DNA from: Ferruginibacter sp. HRS2-29
Lineage (GTDB): Bacteria; Bacteroidota; Bacteroidia; Chitinophagales; Chitinophagaceae
Assembly (NCBI RefSeq): GCF_024343615.1
Contig: NZ_RJUB01000123.1
Location: forward strand, 111,445-175,444
Direction: 5' to 3'
DNA: 64,000 nt
Part shown: positions 7,934-17,273 of the stretch, in pieces
How the letters are laid out: every line of letters begins with the position of its first letter
Position numbering within the stretch: position 1 is the stretch's first letter
Position numbers and translations under genes: made by a program
The notes under the pieces: generated by a model
Database searches by the model: none
What the model saw: the letters and a program-made list of their open reading frames with translations, nothing else
Told to the model about the DNA's origin: nothing

Positions 7934-10381
7934 ATGCAGGTATTGAAATTTGGCGGCAGTTCGGTTGCCAATGCGGAAAATATAAAAAAGGTGATCGCGG
8001 TCATCAGGGATAAAAGTAAAGACGAAAAGACGGTAACAGTGGTTTCGGCATTGGGTGGCATCACCGATCTTTTACTACATTGCAGCGAACTGGCGGCAGC
8101 GGGCAACGAAATTTACAAAGACAGGATCCGCGAAATAGAACAACGCCATCTCCAGGCCGTACGCGACCTCATCCTGGTTACCAACCAAAGCAGCGTATTG
8201 AGTTTTGTAAAAACACAATGCAACGAAATGGAAGACATCCTCAATGGTATCTTTTTGCTGAAAGAGTTATCGGCACGTACCAAAGACAGGATCGTGAGTT
8301 ATGGCGAACTACTTTCATCAAAGATCATATCGGCTGCCTTAAATACCACTAACACTCCTGTACAATGGATTGATGCCCGTGAACTGATCGTGACTGATTC
8401 TAATTTCGGCAATGCCGTAGTTGATTTTGAAACTACCAATCAGAATATTTCGGCCTATTTCCAGGAGAGTACTGCAGGACTGTTTCTCGTTCCGGGTTTT
8501 ATAGCTGCCAACAAAGAAGGCATTCAAACCACACTGGGTCGCGGGGGTTCAGATTACACCGCAGCTATTTTTGCAGCGGCCCTGGATGTTCAGGTCCTGG
8601 AAATATGGACTGATGTGTCGGGCATGATGACCGCAGACCCGAGGTTGGTTTCTACTGCAAAGATCATTCCCCAGATATCTTACCAGGAGGCTATGGAATT
8701 ATCGCACTTTGGTGCAAAAGTCATTTATCCGCCCACTATACAGCCCGTAATGAACAAGGGTATCAGCGTATGGATCAAAAATACTTTTGCTCCCGGAGAT
8801 GAAGGCACCGTGATAAGGCAATTGCTCGACACAAAAGAAGATTCCGCTATCACCGGCATTTCAAGCGTGAATAAAATTGCATTGATCAGCCTCGAAGGGA
8901 GCGGCATGATCGGCATACCGGGTTTTTCAAGAAGGCTATTCGCGGCGCTTGCCAGCGAAAAAATAAATGTCATCCTCATCACACAAAGCTCTTCGGAACA
9001 TTCTATCTGTGTAGGTATCAGTGAAGATAATTCCGTGATAGCGAAAAGAGTGATAGATACGGCGTTCGAATACGAGATCGCTTCGAAAAAAGTAGAACCT
9101 TTGATCGTGGAGAATAATCTTTCCATTGTAGCACTTGTGGGCGACCGCATGAAAAACCACACCGGTATCAGCGGACGTTTGTTCAATGCCCTTGGCAAAA
9201 ACGGTATCAATGTGAGAGCAATTTCGCAGGGCTCTTCCGAAAGGAATATTTCAACCGTGATCAGCAGCAATGATGTAAAAAAAGCGATCAACGTTATCCA
9301 TGAAGCATTCTTCGAAACCGGGCTGAAGGAAGTAAATGTGTTCCTGGCGGGTGTGGGAAATGTTGGTACAAAACTGCTGACACAGATCAACAAACAACAA
9401 TCTTACCTGCTCAATAAATTAAAACTTAAACTGAAGATCGTAGGTGTAGCCAATAGTAAAAAGTTTGCGATGAACGAAGACGGCATCGATCTTTCCAAAT
9501 GGCAGGATGCTTTAAACGAAGGCCAGTCAGGCTCTACCAGCGATTATATAGATGTCATCAAAAGCAAAAATCTCCGCAACATGGTTTTTGCCGATGTGAC
9601 GGCCAATGAAACCGTAGCGGCCTGTTATGACAGTTTGCTCGAAAAAACGATCGCTGTGGTGGCATGTAACAAGATTGCCTGTTCTTCTCCCTATCCTTAT
9701 TACAAGAAAATAAAGGACCTGGCTACAGAATACAATGCTCATTTTCTTTTTGAGACAAACGTTGGCGCCAGCCTTCCTATCATTGGCACCCTGAACGACC
9801 TGATGCGCAGCGGCGATACAGTTCACCGCATGCAGGCGGTATTAAGTGGCACATTGAATTTTGTTTTTAATAATTACGATGGCCGGAAAAGTTTTGCTTC
9901 AGTGGTAAAACAAGCGCAGGAAGAGGGTTATACAGAACCTGATCCACGCCTGGATCTTGGTGGAAAAGATGTGATGCGCAAGATCATGATACTTGCCCGC
10001 GAAAGCGGTGAAGAAATGGAAATGGAAGATATCGAAAACAATTCTTTCATGCCGGAAGAATGTATGCAGGGAAGTGTGGAAGATTTTTATGCTTCCATGG
10101 AAAAACATGAAGCGCATTTTAAAAAGATATTCGACGAAGCGCATGCCGCCGGCTGCAAGTTGAAATTTGTGGCTAGCTACAATAATGGCAAGGCTTCGGT
10201 TGGTTTACAACACATTGATCCGCAGCACGATTTTTATCATTTGTATGGCAAAGACAATATCGTTTTATTTTACACAGACCGGTATGTAGATCAGCCTTTG
10301 GTGGTAAAAGGCGCAGGCGCAGGCGCGGATGTGACGGCATCGGGTATATTTGCCGATATAATCAGGGCATCGAAATCATAA
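7934..10381 (+). CDS. thrA: Bifunctional aspartokinase / homoserine dehydrogenase
   Basis: An 815-residue fusion enzyme catalysing the first and third steps from aspartate to threonine and methionine. The N-terminal kinase opens MQVLKFGGSSVANAENI (the KFGGSSV nucleotide motif) and contains LGRGGSDYTAA. Two regulatory ACT-like segments follow at about 310-460 (LEGSGMIGIPGFSRRLFAAL, VGDRMKNHTGISGRLFNAL). The dehydrogenase occupies the C-terminal about 355 residues (NVFLAGVGNVGTKLL as the NAD(P)-binding glycine motif, ETNVGASLPIIGTLNDL, DPRLDLGGKDVMRKI). The length matches E. coli ThrA (820). The gene starts the thrABC operon, behind the Thr-rich leader peptide. The ACT segments imply feedback control by threonine as in the family. 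Confidence 0.97.
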   Translation: MQVLKFGGSSVANAENIKKVIAVIRDKSKDEKTVTVVSALGGITDLLLHCSELAAAGNEIYKDRIREIEQRHLQAVRDLILVTNQSSVLSFVKTQCNEMEDILNGIFLLKELSARTKDRIVSYGELLSSKIISAALNTTNTPVQWIDARELIVTDSNFGNAVVDFETTNQNISAYFQESTAGLFLVPGFIAANKEGIQTTLGRGGSDYTAAIFAAALDVQVLEIWTDVSGMMTADPRLVSTAKIIPQISYQEAMELSHFGAKVIYPPTIQPVMNKGISVWIKNTFAPGDEGTVIRQLLDTKEDSAITGISSVNKIALISLEGSGMIGIPGFSRRLFAALASEKINVILITQSSSEHSICVGISEDNSVIAKRVIDTAFEYEIASKKVEPLIVENNLSIVALVGDRMKNHTGISGRLFNALGKNGINVRAISQGSSERNISTVISSNDVKKAINVIHEAFFETGLKEVNVFLAGVGNVGTKLLTQINKQQSYLLNKLKLKLKIVGVANSKKFAMNEDGIDLSKWQDALNEGQSGSTSDYIDVIKSKNLRNMVFADVTANETVAACYDSLLEKTIAVVACNKIACSSPYPYYKKIKDLATEYNAHFLFETNVGASLPIIGTLNDLMRSGDTVHRMQAVLSGTLNFVFNNYDGRKSFASVVKQAQEEGYTEPDPRLDLGGKDVMRKIMILARESGEEMEMEDIENNSFMPEECMQGSVEDFYASMEKHEAHFKKIFDEAHAAGCKLKFVASYNNGKASVGLQHIDPQHDFYHLYGKDNIVLFYTDRYVDQPLVVKGAGAGADVTASGIFADIIRASKS

Positions 10382-10382
10382 A

Positions 10383-10493
10383 TAATGGATAATGATACAA
10401 TGGATAATGAATAATTTTCTCCAGAGGAAATTATTTCATGTAACTGGATAATTTTCAGATCAGACATATTATCCATTGTATCATTATCCATTA
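10383..10493. repeat. Perfect 26-bp inverted repeat of AATGGAT-type words, inside the thr operon
   Basis: Arms at 10383-10408 and 10468-10493 are exact reverse complements over 26 bases, around a 59-base loop. The arm is made of 7-bp words (AATGGAT, AATGATA, AATGGAT, AATGAAT). It begins immediately after the thrA stop codon (10379-10381) and ends 9 bases before the thrB ATG. No T-run follows, so this is not a plain terminator. Confidence 0.92.
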
Positions 10494-10502
10494 CCTCAAG
10501 CT

Positions 10503-11456
10503 ATGGCAAAAATAATTTTTGAAGAAGGCAAAAAAGTCACGGTAAAATCTCCGGCCACGGTAGCCAATCTCGTATGTGGCTTTGATGTGCTCGGCATGTG
10601 CCTCGAAGCACCATACGACATCATGGAAGTGCGGATGCTCAACGAGCAGAAAGTGATCATACAAAGCACGGATGGCTACCCGCTGCCTACCGATCCCATG
10701 CTCAATACCGCAGGTGCGCCCTTGGTTGAAATGATCGCCGAATTAAATGCAGGCATCGGTTTTGAAGTATTGATCACCAAACAGATCAAACCCGGCAGCG
10801 GACTGGGGTCCAGCGCCGCAAGCGCTGCAGGGTCCGTAGTAGCAGCCAATCATTTACTCGGAAATATCTTCAGCAAACCAGACCTCGTGCGCTTTGCCAT
10901 GACCGGCGAGAAAGTCGCATCGGGGGTAAAGCATGCAGACAATGTTGCCCCCTGTATCTATGGAGGTGTAACATTGATACGCAGCATATTCCCACTCGAT
11001 ATCATCAGCATTCCTTCTCCGCGTCTGTACGTTACCGTTGTACACCCGCAGATAGAAGTGAAGACAGCTGACGCCAGGCAGATCTTACGTAAAGAAGTAC
11101 TACTGAAAGATGCTATCAAGCAGTGGGGCAATATCGCCGGGCTGGTGGCTGGTTTCATGCAAAACGATCTCGAACTCATCGGCCGAAGCCTTGAAGATGT
11201 GATCATAGAACCCGTAAGGAGCATACTCATACCGGCATTCGACGATGTAAAGAATGGCAGCAAAGCCGCAGGGGCATTGGGTGGTGGCATTTCCGGCTCA
11301 GGGCCTTCTATTTTTATGCTGAGCAGGGATGAAGCGACTGCAAAAAAAATAGAATTGCTGATGCAGGATATCTATACAAATATTGAACTGCCTTTCTACA
11401 CCTATGTTACAACCATCAATCAACAAGGCGTACAGATTATCGATAGCAATTCTTAA
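10503..11456 (+). CDS. thrB: Homoserine kinase
   Basis: A 317-residue GHMP-family kinase phosphorylating homoserine. The start chosen is the ATG at 10503 (MAKIIFEEGKKVTVKSPATVANLVCGFD). An upstream in-frame ATG at 10476 lies inside the palindromic repeat and would add nine residues with no family counterpart. The GHMP ATP-binding motif is at about residues 95-108 (IKPGSGLGSSAASAAGS), and the C-terminal motif GALGGGISGSGPSIFML closes the fold. It lies between thrA and thrC in the operon. The last residues and the stop (AGC AAT TCT TAA) fall within the first AATTCTT word of the repeat array that follows. Confidence 0.96.
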   Translation: MAKIIFEEGKKVTVKSPATVANLVCGFDVLGMCLEAPYDIMEVRMLNEQKVIIQSTDGYPLPTDPMLNTAGAPLVEMIAELNAGIGFEVLITKQIKPGSGLGSSAASAAGSVVAANHLLGNIFSKPDLVRFAMTGEKVASGVKHADNVAPCIYGGVTLIRSIFPLDIISIPSPRLYVTVVHPQIEVKTADARQILRKEVLLKDAIKQWGNIAGLVAGFMQNDLELIGRSLEDVIIEPVRSILIPAFDDVKNGSKAAGALGGGISGSGPSIFMLSRDEATAKKIELLMQDIYTNIELPFYTYVTTINQQGVQIIDSNS

Positions 11457-11480
11457 TTTTTAATTCTTAATTCTTAATTG
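11448..11480. repeat. AATTCTT 7-bp tandem array at the thrB-thrC junction
   Basis: Four consecutive 7-base units (AATTCTT, AATTTTT, AATTCTT, AATTCTT) and a final AATTG. The first unit supplies the thrB stop codon, and the array ends 2 bases before the thrC TTG start. Single arm only; no complementary array is nearby. Confidence 0.8.
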
Positions 11481-11482
11481 AC

Positions 11483-12781
11483 TTGAACTATTACAGCACC
11501 AACAATAATTCCCCGGTAGTAAATTTCAAAGATGCCACGATCAACGGACAGGCACCCGACAAAGGATTGTACTTTCCCGAATTCATACCGGCATTACCGG
11601 AAGGCCTGATTGAAAACATCGAAGGGCTTTCGAATGAAGAGATCGCTTTTCGCATCATCCAGCCTTATGTGGGAAATACGATCCCGGAAGATGTGCTGAA
11701 AACAATCGTGACCGAAACCGTCAACTTTTCCATTCCGCTGGTACCCGTTACCGATAGTATCTCTTCGCTGGAATTGTATCATGGGCCTACACTGGCTTTT
11801 AAAGATATCGGCGCAAGGTTCATGAGCCGCTGCCTGAGTTATTTTGTGCGGAATGAAAATAAAAAAGTCACCGTGCTGGTTGCTACTTCCGGCGATACCG
11901 GAGGTGCTGTTGCCAATGGTTTCTACGACGTACCCAATGTAGATGTGATCATTTTATACCCTTCGGGAAAAGTGAGCAGCGTGCAGGAAAAACAGTTGAC
12001 AACTCTTGGGAAAAATATCCATGCGCTTGAAATCAACGGCACTTTTGACGATTGTCAGCAGATGGTGAAAAATGCATTCATGGATGAAGAACTAACGGGC
12101 AAAATATTTTTGACTTCCGCTAATTCAATCAATGTTGCCCGTTGGCTGCCGCAACAATTCTATTATTTTTTCGCATACAAACAATGGGCAGACAAAACCG
12201 ACCCTCCGGTAATATCCGTGCCCAGCGGCAATTTCGGGAATATCTGCGCGGGCATCCTGGCGCAGGCTTCGGGGTTGCCGGTGAAACATTTCATTGCAGC
12301 TTGTAATGCCAACGATGTAGTTCCTCGTTTTTTGGATACCAATCAATATCAGCCTAAAAAAGCCGTGGCCACCATTTCCAATGCGATGGATGTGGGTGAG
12401 CCAAGCAATTTTGTACGCATCCTGAAAATATTTTCAGAAAATGTTGCCGACCTGAAAACAAAACTTTCGGGCTGGAGCGTTTCGGATGAACAGACCAAAG
12501 CAACCATTAAATTAGTTTTTGAAGAAGAAGGTTATTTATTGGATCCGCACGGCGCTGTGGGTTACTTTGCATTGAATGAATACCTGCGTGATCATCCGGA
12601 AGAAAAAGGGCTGGTGATAGAAACAGCGCATCCGGTAAAGTTCTATGATGTGGTGGAACCGGTGATCGGCACCAAAGTAGTAATTCCTGCCGTTGTGGAA
12701 GAACAGCTGAAACTGGAGAAAAAAAGTGTTTGGATGGAAAATGATTATGAAAGTTTGAAAGGATATTTATTGAAGAAATAA
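11483..12781 (+). CDS. thrC: Threonine synthase
   Basis: A 432-residue PLP enzyme converting O-phosphohomoserine to threonine. The start is a TTG at 11483 giving MNYYSTNNNSPVVNFKDATI, which matches the family start (MKYYSTN...), and no ATG fits. Recognisable blocks are LYHGPTLAFKDIGARFMSRCL with the PLP lysine (FKD), VATSGDTGGAVANGF, NSINVARWLPQQFYYFFAY and SGNFGNICAGILA. The length fits the fungal/enterobacterial-type (about 430 aa) enzymes. Last gene of thrABC; a terminator follows at 12839-12858. The start lies directly against a 7-bp repeat array, which may affect translation. Confidence 0.96.
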   Translation: MNYYSTNNNSPVVNFKDATINGQAPDKGLYFPEFIPALPEGLIENIEGLSNEEIAFRIIQPYVGNTIPEDVLKTIVTETVNFSIPLVPVTDSISSLELYHGPTLAFKDIGARFMSRCLSYFVRNENKKVTVLVATSGDTGGAVANGFYDVPNVDVIILYPSGKVSSVQEKQLTTLGKNIHALEINGTFDDCQQMVKNAFMDEELTGKIFLTSANSINVARWLPQQFYYFFAYKQWADKTDPPVISVPSGNFGNICAGILAQASGLPVKHFIAACNANDVVPRFLDTNQYQPKKAVATISNAMDVGEPSNFVRILKIFSENVADLKTKLSGWSVSDEQTKATIKLVFEEEGYLLDPHGAVGYFALNEYLRDHPEEKGLVIETAHPVKFYDVVEPVIGTKVVIPAVVEEQLKLEKKSVWMENDYESLKGYLLKK

Positions 12782-12838
12782 AGTTGAATCAAGATGGCTT
12801 AAAAACAAGATGAAACATCCAGAACTTTATTTTTATGG

Positions 12839-12858
12839 TAAAAACCGTTAGGTTTTTA
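12839..12858. terminator. Bidirectional terminator between thrC and the GldM-like gene
   Basis: TAAAAACC (12839-12846) pairs with GGTTTTTA (12851-12858) around the loop GTTA. With A-runs on one side and T-runs on the other it can end both convergent transcripts. The stop codon of the minus-strand gene lies within the right arm. Confidence 0.55.
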
Positions 12859-13758
12859 AAAGTTTTTAGGATCAGCGACTGTATATTCAATTGAAAAATC
12901 ATTTACTTTTTTCATTCCATCAGGTTGTATGAATTCAATCTTTACAGGCACGATATATTTCCCTGGCCGTCCTGATGCTCTGATCTTTTTTGTAGCAGTG
13001 GCGCTACCATCCACAGCTACAATTTCTCCATTAATTATTACTTTAGGCTTCGCTGCAGCACTAAATGCACCTATGCCAGCTGTGATTTCAACGTCATCTC
13101 CTGGCTTGACAATTTTTGAACTTTGCCCAATAATAGCAGAAAAAACTTCGAAGCGTTCAATGGTCGCCCCGATCTGGTTGATAAAATAGGTGCTGATCTG
13201 ATCTTCAAAAACCTTCATATTGCTTTTAATCATCGCTAAGCTTAATGCAGTTTCTTGAAGAGATTTATATTCAAAAATGGTTTTATAAAAAACCGCAGGC
13301 GGTACCATCGAGTCTTTCCCCCTGGGAATCACACCATTTTTTTGAAATATTTTTTTCAAATTACTATCCAGGCCAAAAACAGTCGCTTCGTAATTTTTCA
13401 GTTTTTCATAAAAAATGCTGGTAACATACTTTTCCGAGAATAGACTGGTAGCATCCGTTTCCTTCCAGTCGGAAATTAAAATCAAGCTATCAAGATATTT
13501 AGTGATAGCCTCCGATTCTGTCTGAATAGCTTTAAAATGACCAGCCTGTCTTGCAGCCTGATAGCTGTAATCCGGATCATTTTTTTTAGATTCAAACTCC
13601 TGGTAAGTTTTTAAAATCCCATAATTGATCGCTTGTGTAGAATTTTCAAATGACATTCTCAAAGAATTTGCCCTATTCTTTTCATTTTCGGAATCAGGGC
13701 TGCAAGAGGCGAATAGCAGGATAGAGCAGGCAAACAAAAAATATGTTCGTGTTATCAT
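12856..13758 (-). CDS. Lipoprotein resembling the GldM N-terminal region
   Basis: A 300-residue exported protein. The start is taken at the ATG at 13758 (MITRTYFLFACSILLFASC), which gives a lipoprotein signal with the lipid-accepting cysteine in FASC-SPD. The first about 190 residues are mostly helical. The segment ALSLAMIKSNMKVFEDQI followed by a beta domain (VKPGDDVEITAGIGAFSA, KPKVIINGEIVAVDG, FSIEYTVADP) resembles the helical and first Ig-like domains of GldM, the T9SS and gliding motor subunit. True GldM is about 510 aa with a transmembrane N-terminus; this one is shorter and lipid-anchored. No other gld genes are adjacent. The GldM relationship is my reading of pattern, not a search result. 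It is convergent with thrC. Confidence 0.6.
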   Translation of the reverse strand: MITRTYFLFACSILLFASCSPDSENEKNRANSLRMSFENSTQAINYGILKTYQEFESKKNDPDYSYQAARQAGHFKAIQTESEAITKYLDSLILISDWKETDATSLFSEKYVTSIFYEKLKNYEATVFGLDSNLKKIFQKNGVIPRGKDSMVPPAVFYKTIFEYKSLQETALSLAMIKSNMKVFEDQISTYFINQIGATIERFEVFSAIIGQSSKIVKPGDDVEITAGIGAFSAAAKPKVIINGEIVAVDGSATATKKIRASGRPGKYIVPVKIEFIQPDGMKKVNDFSIEYTVADPKNF

Positions 13759-13767
13759 AGTGTAATG

Positions 13768-13869
13768 TTTTACCACAAAAGTTTCGCAGAATTATTTTCA
13801 CAGAGTTCCACTAAGTTCTCTTTCTCTATGCTGCTCTGTGAAAATAACTCCTTTGCCTCTGTGGTAAAA
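13768..13869. repeat. Inverted repeat of ACCACAAAG / CACAGAG words
   Basis: TTATTTTCACAGAG (13792-13805) pairs exactly with its complement at 13834-13847. The flanking TTTTACCACAAAAG and CTTTGCCTCTGTGGTAAAA pair approximately outside. It fills the gap between the uvrA stop and the GldM-like gene start. The same type of words recur at 61738-61908. Confidence 0.75.
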
Positions 13870-13892
13870 ATAAATTTCTTACGCCTTTGTAG

Positions 13893-16703
13893 TTACAAAA
13901 ACTTCCCGGTATAACTTCCCTTCACCTTCTTCAGATCTGCTGGTTTCCCTTCAAACACCAGGTTACCCCCGTCGGCTCCTGCTTCAGGCCCGAGATCGAT
14001 GATCCAGTCGGCGCTCTTCAATACATCGGTATTATGTTCGATCACAAAGATCGAATGCCCCTGTTCGATGAGTGCATTGAAAGAAGTGAGCAATTTTTTG
14101 ATATCATTAAAATGAAGCCCTGTAGTAGGTTCATCAAAGATGAAAAGTATATGCCCCTGCCCTTTTCCTTTTCCTAAAAAAGATGCCAGCTTCACCCGCT
14201 GCGCCTCGCCACCACTGAGGGTATTAGACGATTGGCCAAGTTTCACATAACCAAGCCCAACATCACTCAAAGGTTGTATTCGCTTCGCTACATCAGCGCC
14301 CTGTTTTTTATCCTGGCTAAAAAATCCGATCGCTTCATCCACACTCATTTCAAGGATATCGTGAATATTTTTTTCCTGGAATTTCACATCCAGCACTTCC
14401 TCCTTGAATTTTTTTCCCTGGCACACTTCACACACCAGGTGTACATCTGCCAGGAACTGCATTTCCACTACCTGTTCGCCTTCTCCTTTGCAGGTATCGC
14501 ACCTTCCTGCATCTACGTTGAAAGAAAAGTGTTTGGGTTGAAACCCCCGCATCTTGCTCAACGGCTGCTTCGCAAAAAGGTCGCGGATCTCGTCGTAAGC
14601 TTTTATGTAGGTAACGGGGTTACTGCGGCTCGATTTTCCGATTGGGTTCTGATCCACCATTTCAATCTGATCGATGTAATCCATATCCCCTTTCAATGCA
14701 CGGAACAATCCGGGTTTATCTGTGCCCTCACCTTTCAGTTTTTGCAAAGCAGGATATAATATCTGTTTGATCAACGTTGTTTTTCCGCTGCCGCTCACGC
14801 CACTTACAGCGCACAGAATATTCAGCGGAAATTGAACTGTGATATTCTTCAGATTGTTCTGGCTGGCTCCTTCCACGGTGATGCTCCTGTTCCACTTGCG
14901 GATAGTTTTAGGTGGATCGATCGATAATTTTCCCGAAAGATATTTTCCTGTAAGGCTTTCGGGATTGGCAACAATCTGGTCATAATTACCTTCGGCGATC
15001 ACCTCACCACCCAGGTGGCTCGCCAGCGGCCCCATATCGATGATATGATCCGCTTCCCGCATCATCATTTCGTCGTGCTCCACCACTACTACAGTGTTTC
15101 CAAGGTCACGCAGTTCTTTCAGCACCAATATCAGCCTTTCCGTATCGCGGCTGTGTAAGCCGATACTCGGCTCATCCAATATGTATAAGGAATTGGTAAG
15201 ATTGCTGCCGAGACTTCTCGTCAATTGTATACGCTGGCTTTCGCCGCCACTCAATGAATTAGCCAGGCGATTCAATGTGAGATACCCAAGCCCTACATCC
15301 ATCAACGTTTTGATACGATGGTGGATTTCCAGTAAGATCCTTTTTGCTACCTGCTCATCAAATTTGCTAAGCTTCAATTGATCAAACCATGCCTGCAGAT
15401 CGCGGACGGGCATTTCGCATAATTCCCCGATATGCCTGCCGCCGACTTTTACATACAACGCTTCCTTGCGCAGCCGGTATCCTTCACATTCGGGGCACAG
15501 CGTACGACCGCGATAGCGGCTCAACAGAACCCTGTATTGTACTTTATATAAATTCTGTTCTACCTCTTTGAAAAAATCATTGATACCTTCTACATGGCTG
15601 TTGCCTTTCCAGAGATCATCCAGCTGTTTTTTGGTAAGATCCATGATCGGTTTGTGGATCGGAAAATCGAATTTCTTCGCGGCCCTGATGAAAGCTTCTT
15701 TCCACTCGCCGAGTTTTTCGCCTTTCCAGGGAGCCACGGCGCCTTCGTATAAACTTAAGTGCTTGTCGGGTATGATAAGATCCGGATCAATGCCCAGGAT
15801 CATTGAGAACCCTTCGCAGGTAGGGCATGCGCCATAAGGATTGTTGAAAGAAAATAAATTGGGAACAGGTTCTTCAAACTGAATCCCGTCGAGCTCAAAC
15901 TTATTGCTGAAGGGCAATTTTTTCTTTTCGTTTATTTCCAGTTCCATCACACCTTCGCCTTCATAAAATGCAGTGCCGACAGAATCGGCGAGGCGATGCA
16001 GATCATCTTCATCAAATTCTTTTTTCACGATCCTGTCTACTAGGATGAATGTGTGCGCTGCCAGCTTGACTGTCTTTTCCTCCAGCAGGTCTTCTATCCT
16101 CAGTATTTCTCCTTTGCTGTAAAGCCGTGAAAAACCTTTCTGCAAAAGAATGTTGAGTTCCTCCTTATTATCCCGGTTGGCGTGATTTTTAAATGCAGCC
16201 AGTATCAGTATTTTATCTCCATCCTTGCATTCTTCGATAGCTTTGAGCACATCGGCCACATCATCTTTTTTCACTTCCCTTCCGCTGATGGGAGATATGG
16301 TCTTCCCGGCACGGGCATACAGCAAACGCAGGTAATCATAAATTTCGGTCATACTGCCCACCGTACTTCGGGGAGTACGGGTGATCACTTTTTGTTCGAT
16401 GGCGATAGCGGGGCAAAGTCCCTTGATATAATCCACATCGGGTTTGTTCATACGCTGCATGAACTGGCGGGCATAAGCGCTCAGGCTTTCAGCATAACGG
16501 CGCTGGCCTTCGGCGAATAAAGTATCGATGGTGAGCGAAGATTTTCCTGAACCAGAAACACCCGTTACCACCACCAGTTTATTCCTTGGTATGGTGACCG
16601 TTACATTCTTGAGATTGTGTACCCGTGCGCCTTTGATGAGAATATCGTTACCGGCAGGAACAGGGGCTGCCGTCTTTTTTTGGGGGGGAGTTTTTGCTTG
16701 CAT
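13893..16703 (-). CDS. uvrA: Excinuclease ABC subunit A
   Basis: The damage-recognition ATPase of nucleotide excision repair, 936 residues (family about 940). The duplicated ABC ATPase plan is complete: Walker A motifs GVSGSGKSS near residue 50 and GVSGSGKTT near 640, signature motifs LSGGESQRI and LSGGEAQRV, and Walker B segments [11 protein letters not shown] and [11 protein letters not shown]. Zinc-binding cysteines are visible in [24 protein letters not shown] and CEVCQGKKF. The N-terminus has an unusual 20-residue extension rich in Lys, Pro and Ala before [12 protein letters not shown]. It stands alone; the upstream gap carries a perfect TAnnTTTG box. Confidence 0.98.
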   Translation of the reverse strand: MQAKTPPQKKTAAPVPAGNDILIKGARVHNLKNVTVTIPRNKLVVVTGVSGSGKSSLTIDTLFAEGQRRYAESLSAYARQFMQRMNKPDVDYIKGLCPAIAIEQKVITRTPRSTVGSMTEIYDYLRLLYARAGKTISPISGREVKKDDVADVLKAIEECKDGDKILILAAFKNHANRDNKEELNILLQKGFSRLYSKGEILRIEDLLEEKTVKLAAHTFILVDRIVKKEFDEDDLHRLADSVGTAFYEGEGVMELEINEKKKLPFSNKFELDGIQFEEPVPNLFSFNNPYGACPTCEGFSMILGIDPDLIIPDKHLSLYEGAVAPWKGEKLGEWKEAFIRAAKKFDFPIHKPIMDLTKKQLDDLWKGNSHVEGINDFFKEVEQNLYKVQYRVLLSRYRGRTLCPECEGYRLRKEALYVKVGGRHIGELCEMPVRDLQAWFDQLKLSKFDEQVAKRILLEIHHRIKTLMDVGLGYLTLNRLANSLSGGESQRIQLTRSLGSNLTNSLYILDEPSIGLHSRDTERLILVLKELRDLGNTVVVVEHDEMMMREADHIIDMGPLASHLGGEVIAEGNYDQIVANPESLTGKYLSGKLSIDPPKTIRKWNRSITVEGASQNNLKNITVQFPLNILCAVSGVSGSGKTTLIKQILYPALQKLKGEGTDKPGLFRALKGDMDYIDQIEMVDQNPIGKSSRSNPVTYIKAYDEIRDLFAKQPLSKMRGFQPKHFSFNVDAGRCDTCKGEGEQVVEMQFLADVHLVCEVCQGKKFKEEVLDVKFQEKNIHDILEMSVDEAIGFFSQDKKQGADVAKRIQPLSDVGLGYVKLGQSSNTLSGGEAQRVKLASFLGKGKGQGHILFIFDEPTTGLHFNDIKKLLTSFNALIEQGHSIFVIEHNTDVLKSADWIIDLGPEAGADGGNLVFEGKPADLKKVKGSYTGKFL

Positions 16704-16713
16704 ATGATGTAAA

Positions 16714-16721
16714 CAAAGTTA
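16714..16721 (-). promoter_or_regulatory. -7 box upstream of uvrA
   Basis: On the minus strand TAACTTTG matches TAnnTTTG exactly. It is only about 11 bases from the ATG at 16703, so the transcript would be almost leaderless. I see no clear -33 box. Confidence 0.4.
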
Positions 16722-16757
16722 CGGATTTTGCTACATTTTTTAGCTTTTCACATTACG

Positions 16758-16904
16758 TGCCGGGAAGATTTTTGCCGGGAAGACGGGAAGAAAATCTGAA
16801 TCTTTAATGCTGGCCTTTGCTTTTACTATCAGAAACCTTAAAAGAGGGTGCCTTTACAAGACCTGGTATTCCCGTCTTCCCCGCTCTTCGCGGCAAAAAC
16901 CATA
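16758..16904. repeat. Imperfect inverted repeat, GCCGGGAAGACGGGAAG family
   Basis: A doubled left arm (GCCGGGAAGA, then GCCGGGAAGACGGGAAG at 16774-16790) faces a right arm reading TTCCCGTCTTCCCCGC with an extra CTCTTCGCGGC. The core is the same as the perfect repeat at 5582-5654. It sits in the 570-base gap 16704-17273 between the divergent uvrA and sigma factor genes. The rest of that gap (16905-17119) is AT-rich with no gene that I can support, then the sigma promoter. Confidence 0.7.
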
Positions 16905-17119
16905 TTGGATCGTCAAATCCGTGCCAGAATCAAAAAAACAACTTTTCGGGCATCTGCTTTTTAACATTTGAAAGAGGTTTACCGACTAACTTTCAGTTTG
17001 AATCTACCATCCTTCAAACTTTTTTCAAAAAAAAGCGATTTGCATAACGTTCATTTTTAATTATTTATTGCAGAAAAATGTTTGGTGGAAAACATATTTT
17101 TAAAAAATATATAAAAAAA

Positions 17120-17150
17120 TTTGGTGAATTAGTTTTTATGCTTAATTTCA
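17120..17150 (+). promoter_or_regulatory. Probable promoter of the ECF sigma factor gene
   Basis: TTTG at 17120-17123 and TAATTTCA at 17143-17150 are separated by 19 bases, which is the spacing of Bacteroidota housekeeping promoters (TTTG, then TAnnTTTG). The start would be near 17156, leaving a leader of about 118 bases before the ATG at 17274. Confidence 0.55.
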
Positions 17151-17273
17151 CACTTCCAATATCCAATTAAAGTGAAAAGCCGAAAAGCCTATCATTAGAC
17201 TTCTACGCATTCTTCCTTCTAGTTGGACCAAACCAAACAATTATTGTCCAAACCAACAAAAACCGTAGAAGTT

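Noticed and set aside
10383..10493. Intrinsic terminator between thrA and thrB
   Set aside because: There is no T-run after the stem, and termination there would cut thrB and thrC from their only evident promoter.
10476..10502. Upstream ATG extending thrB by nine residues
   Set aside because: It lies inside the palindromic repeat; the family N-terminus begins at 10503.
16817..17047. A 76-codon plus-strand frame upstream of the ECF sigma gene
   Set aside because: It runs through the right arm of an inverted repeat and AT-rich DNA; the composition and lack of motifs suggest chance.
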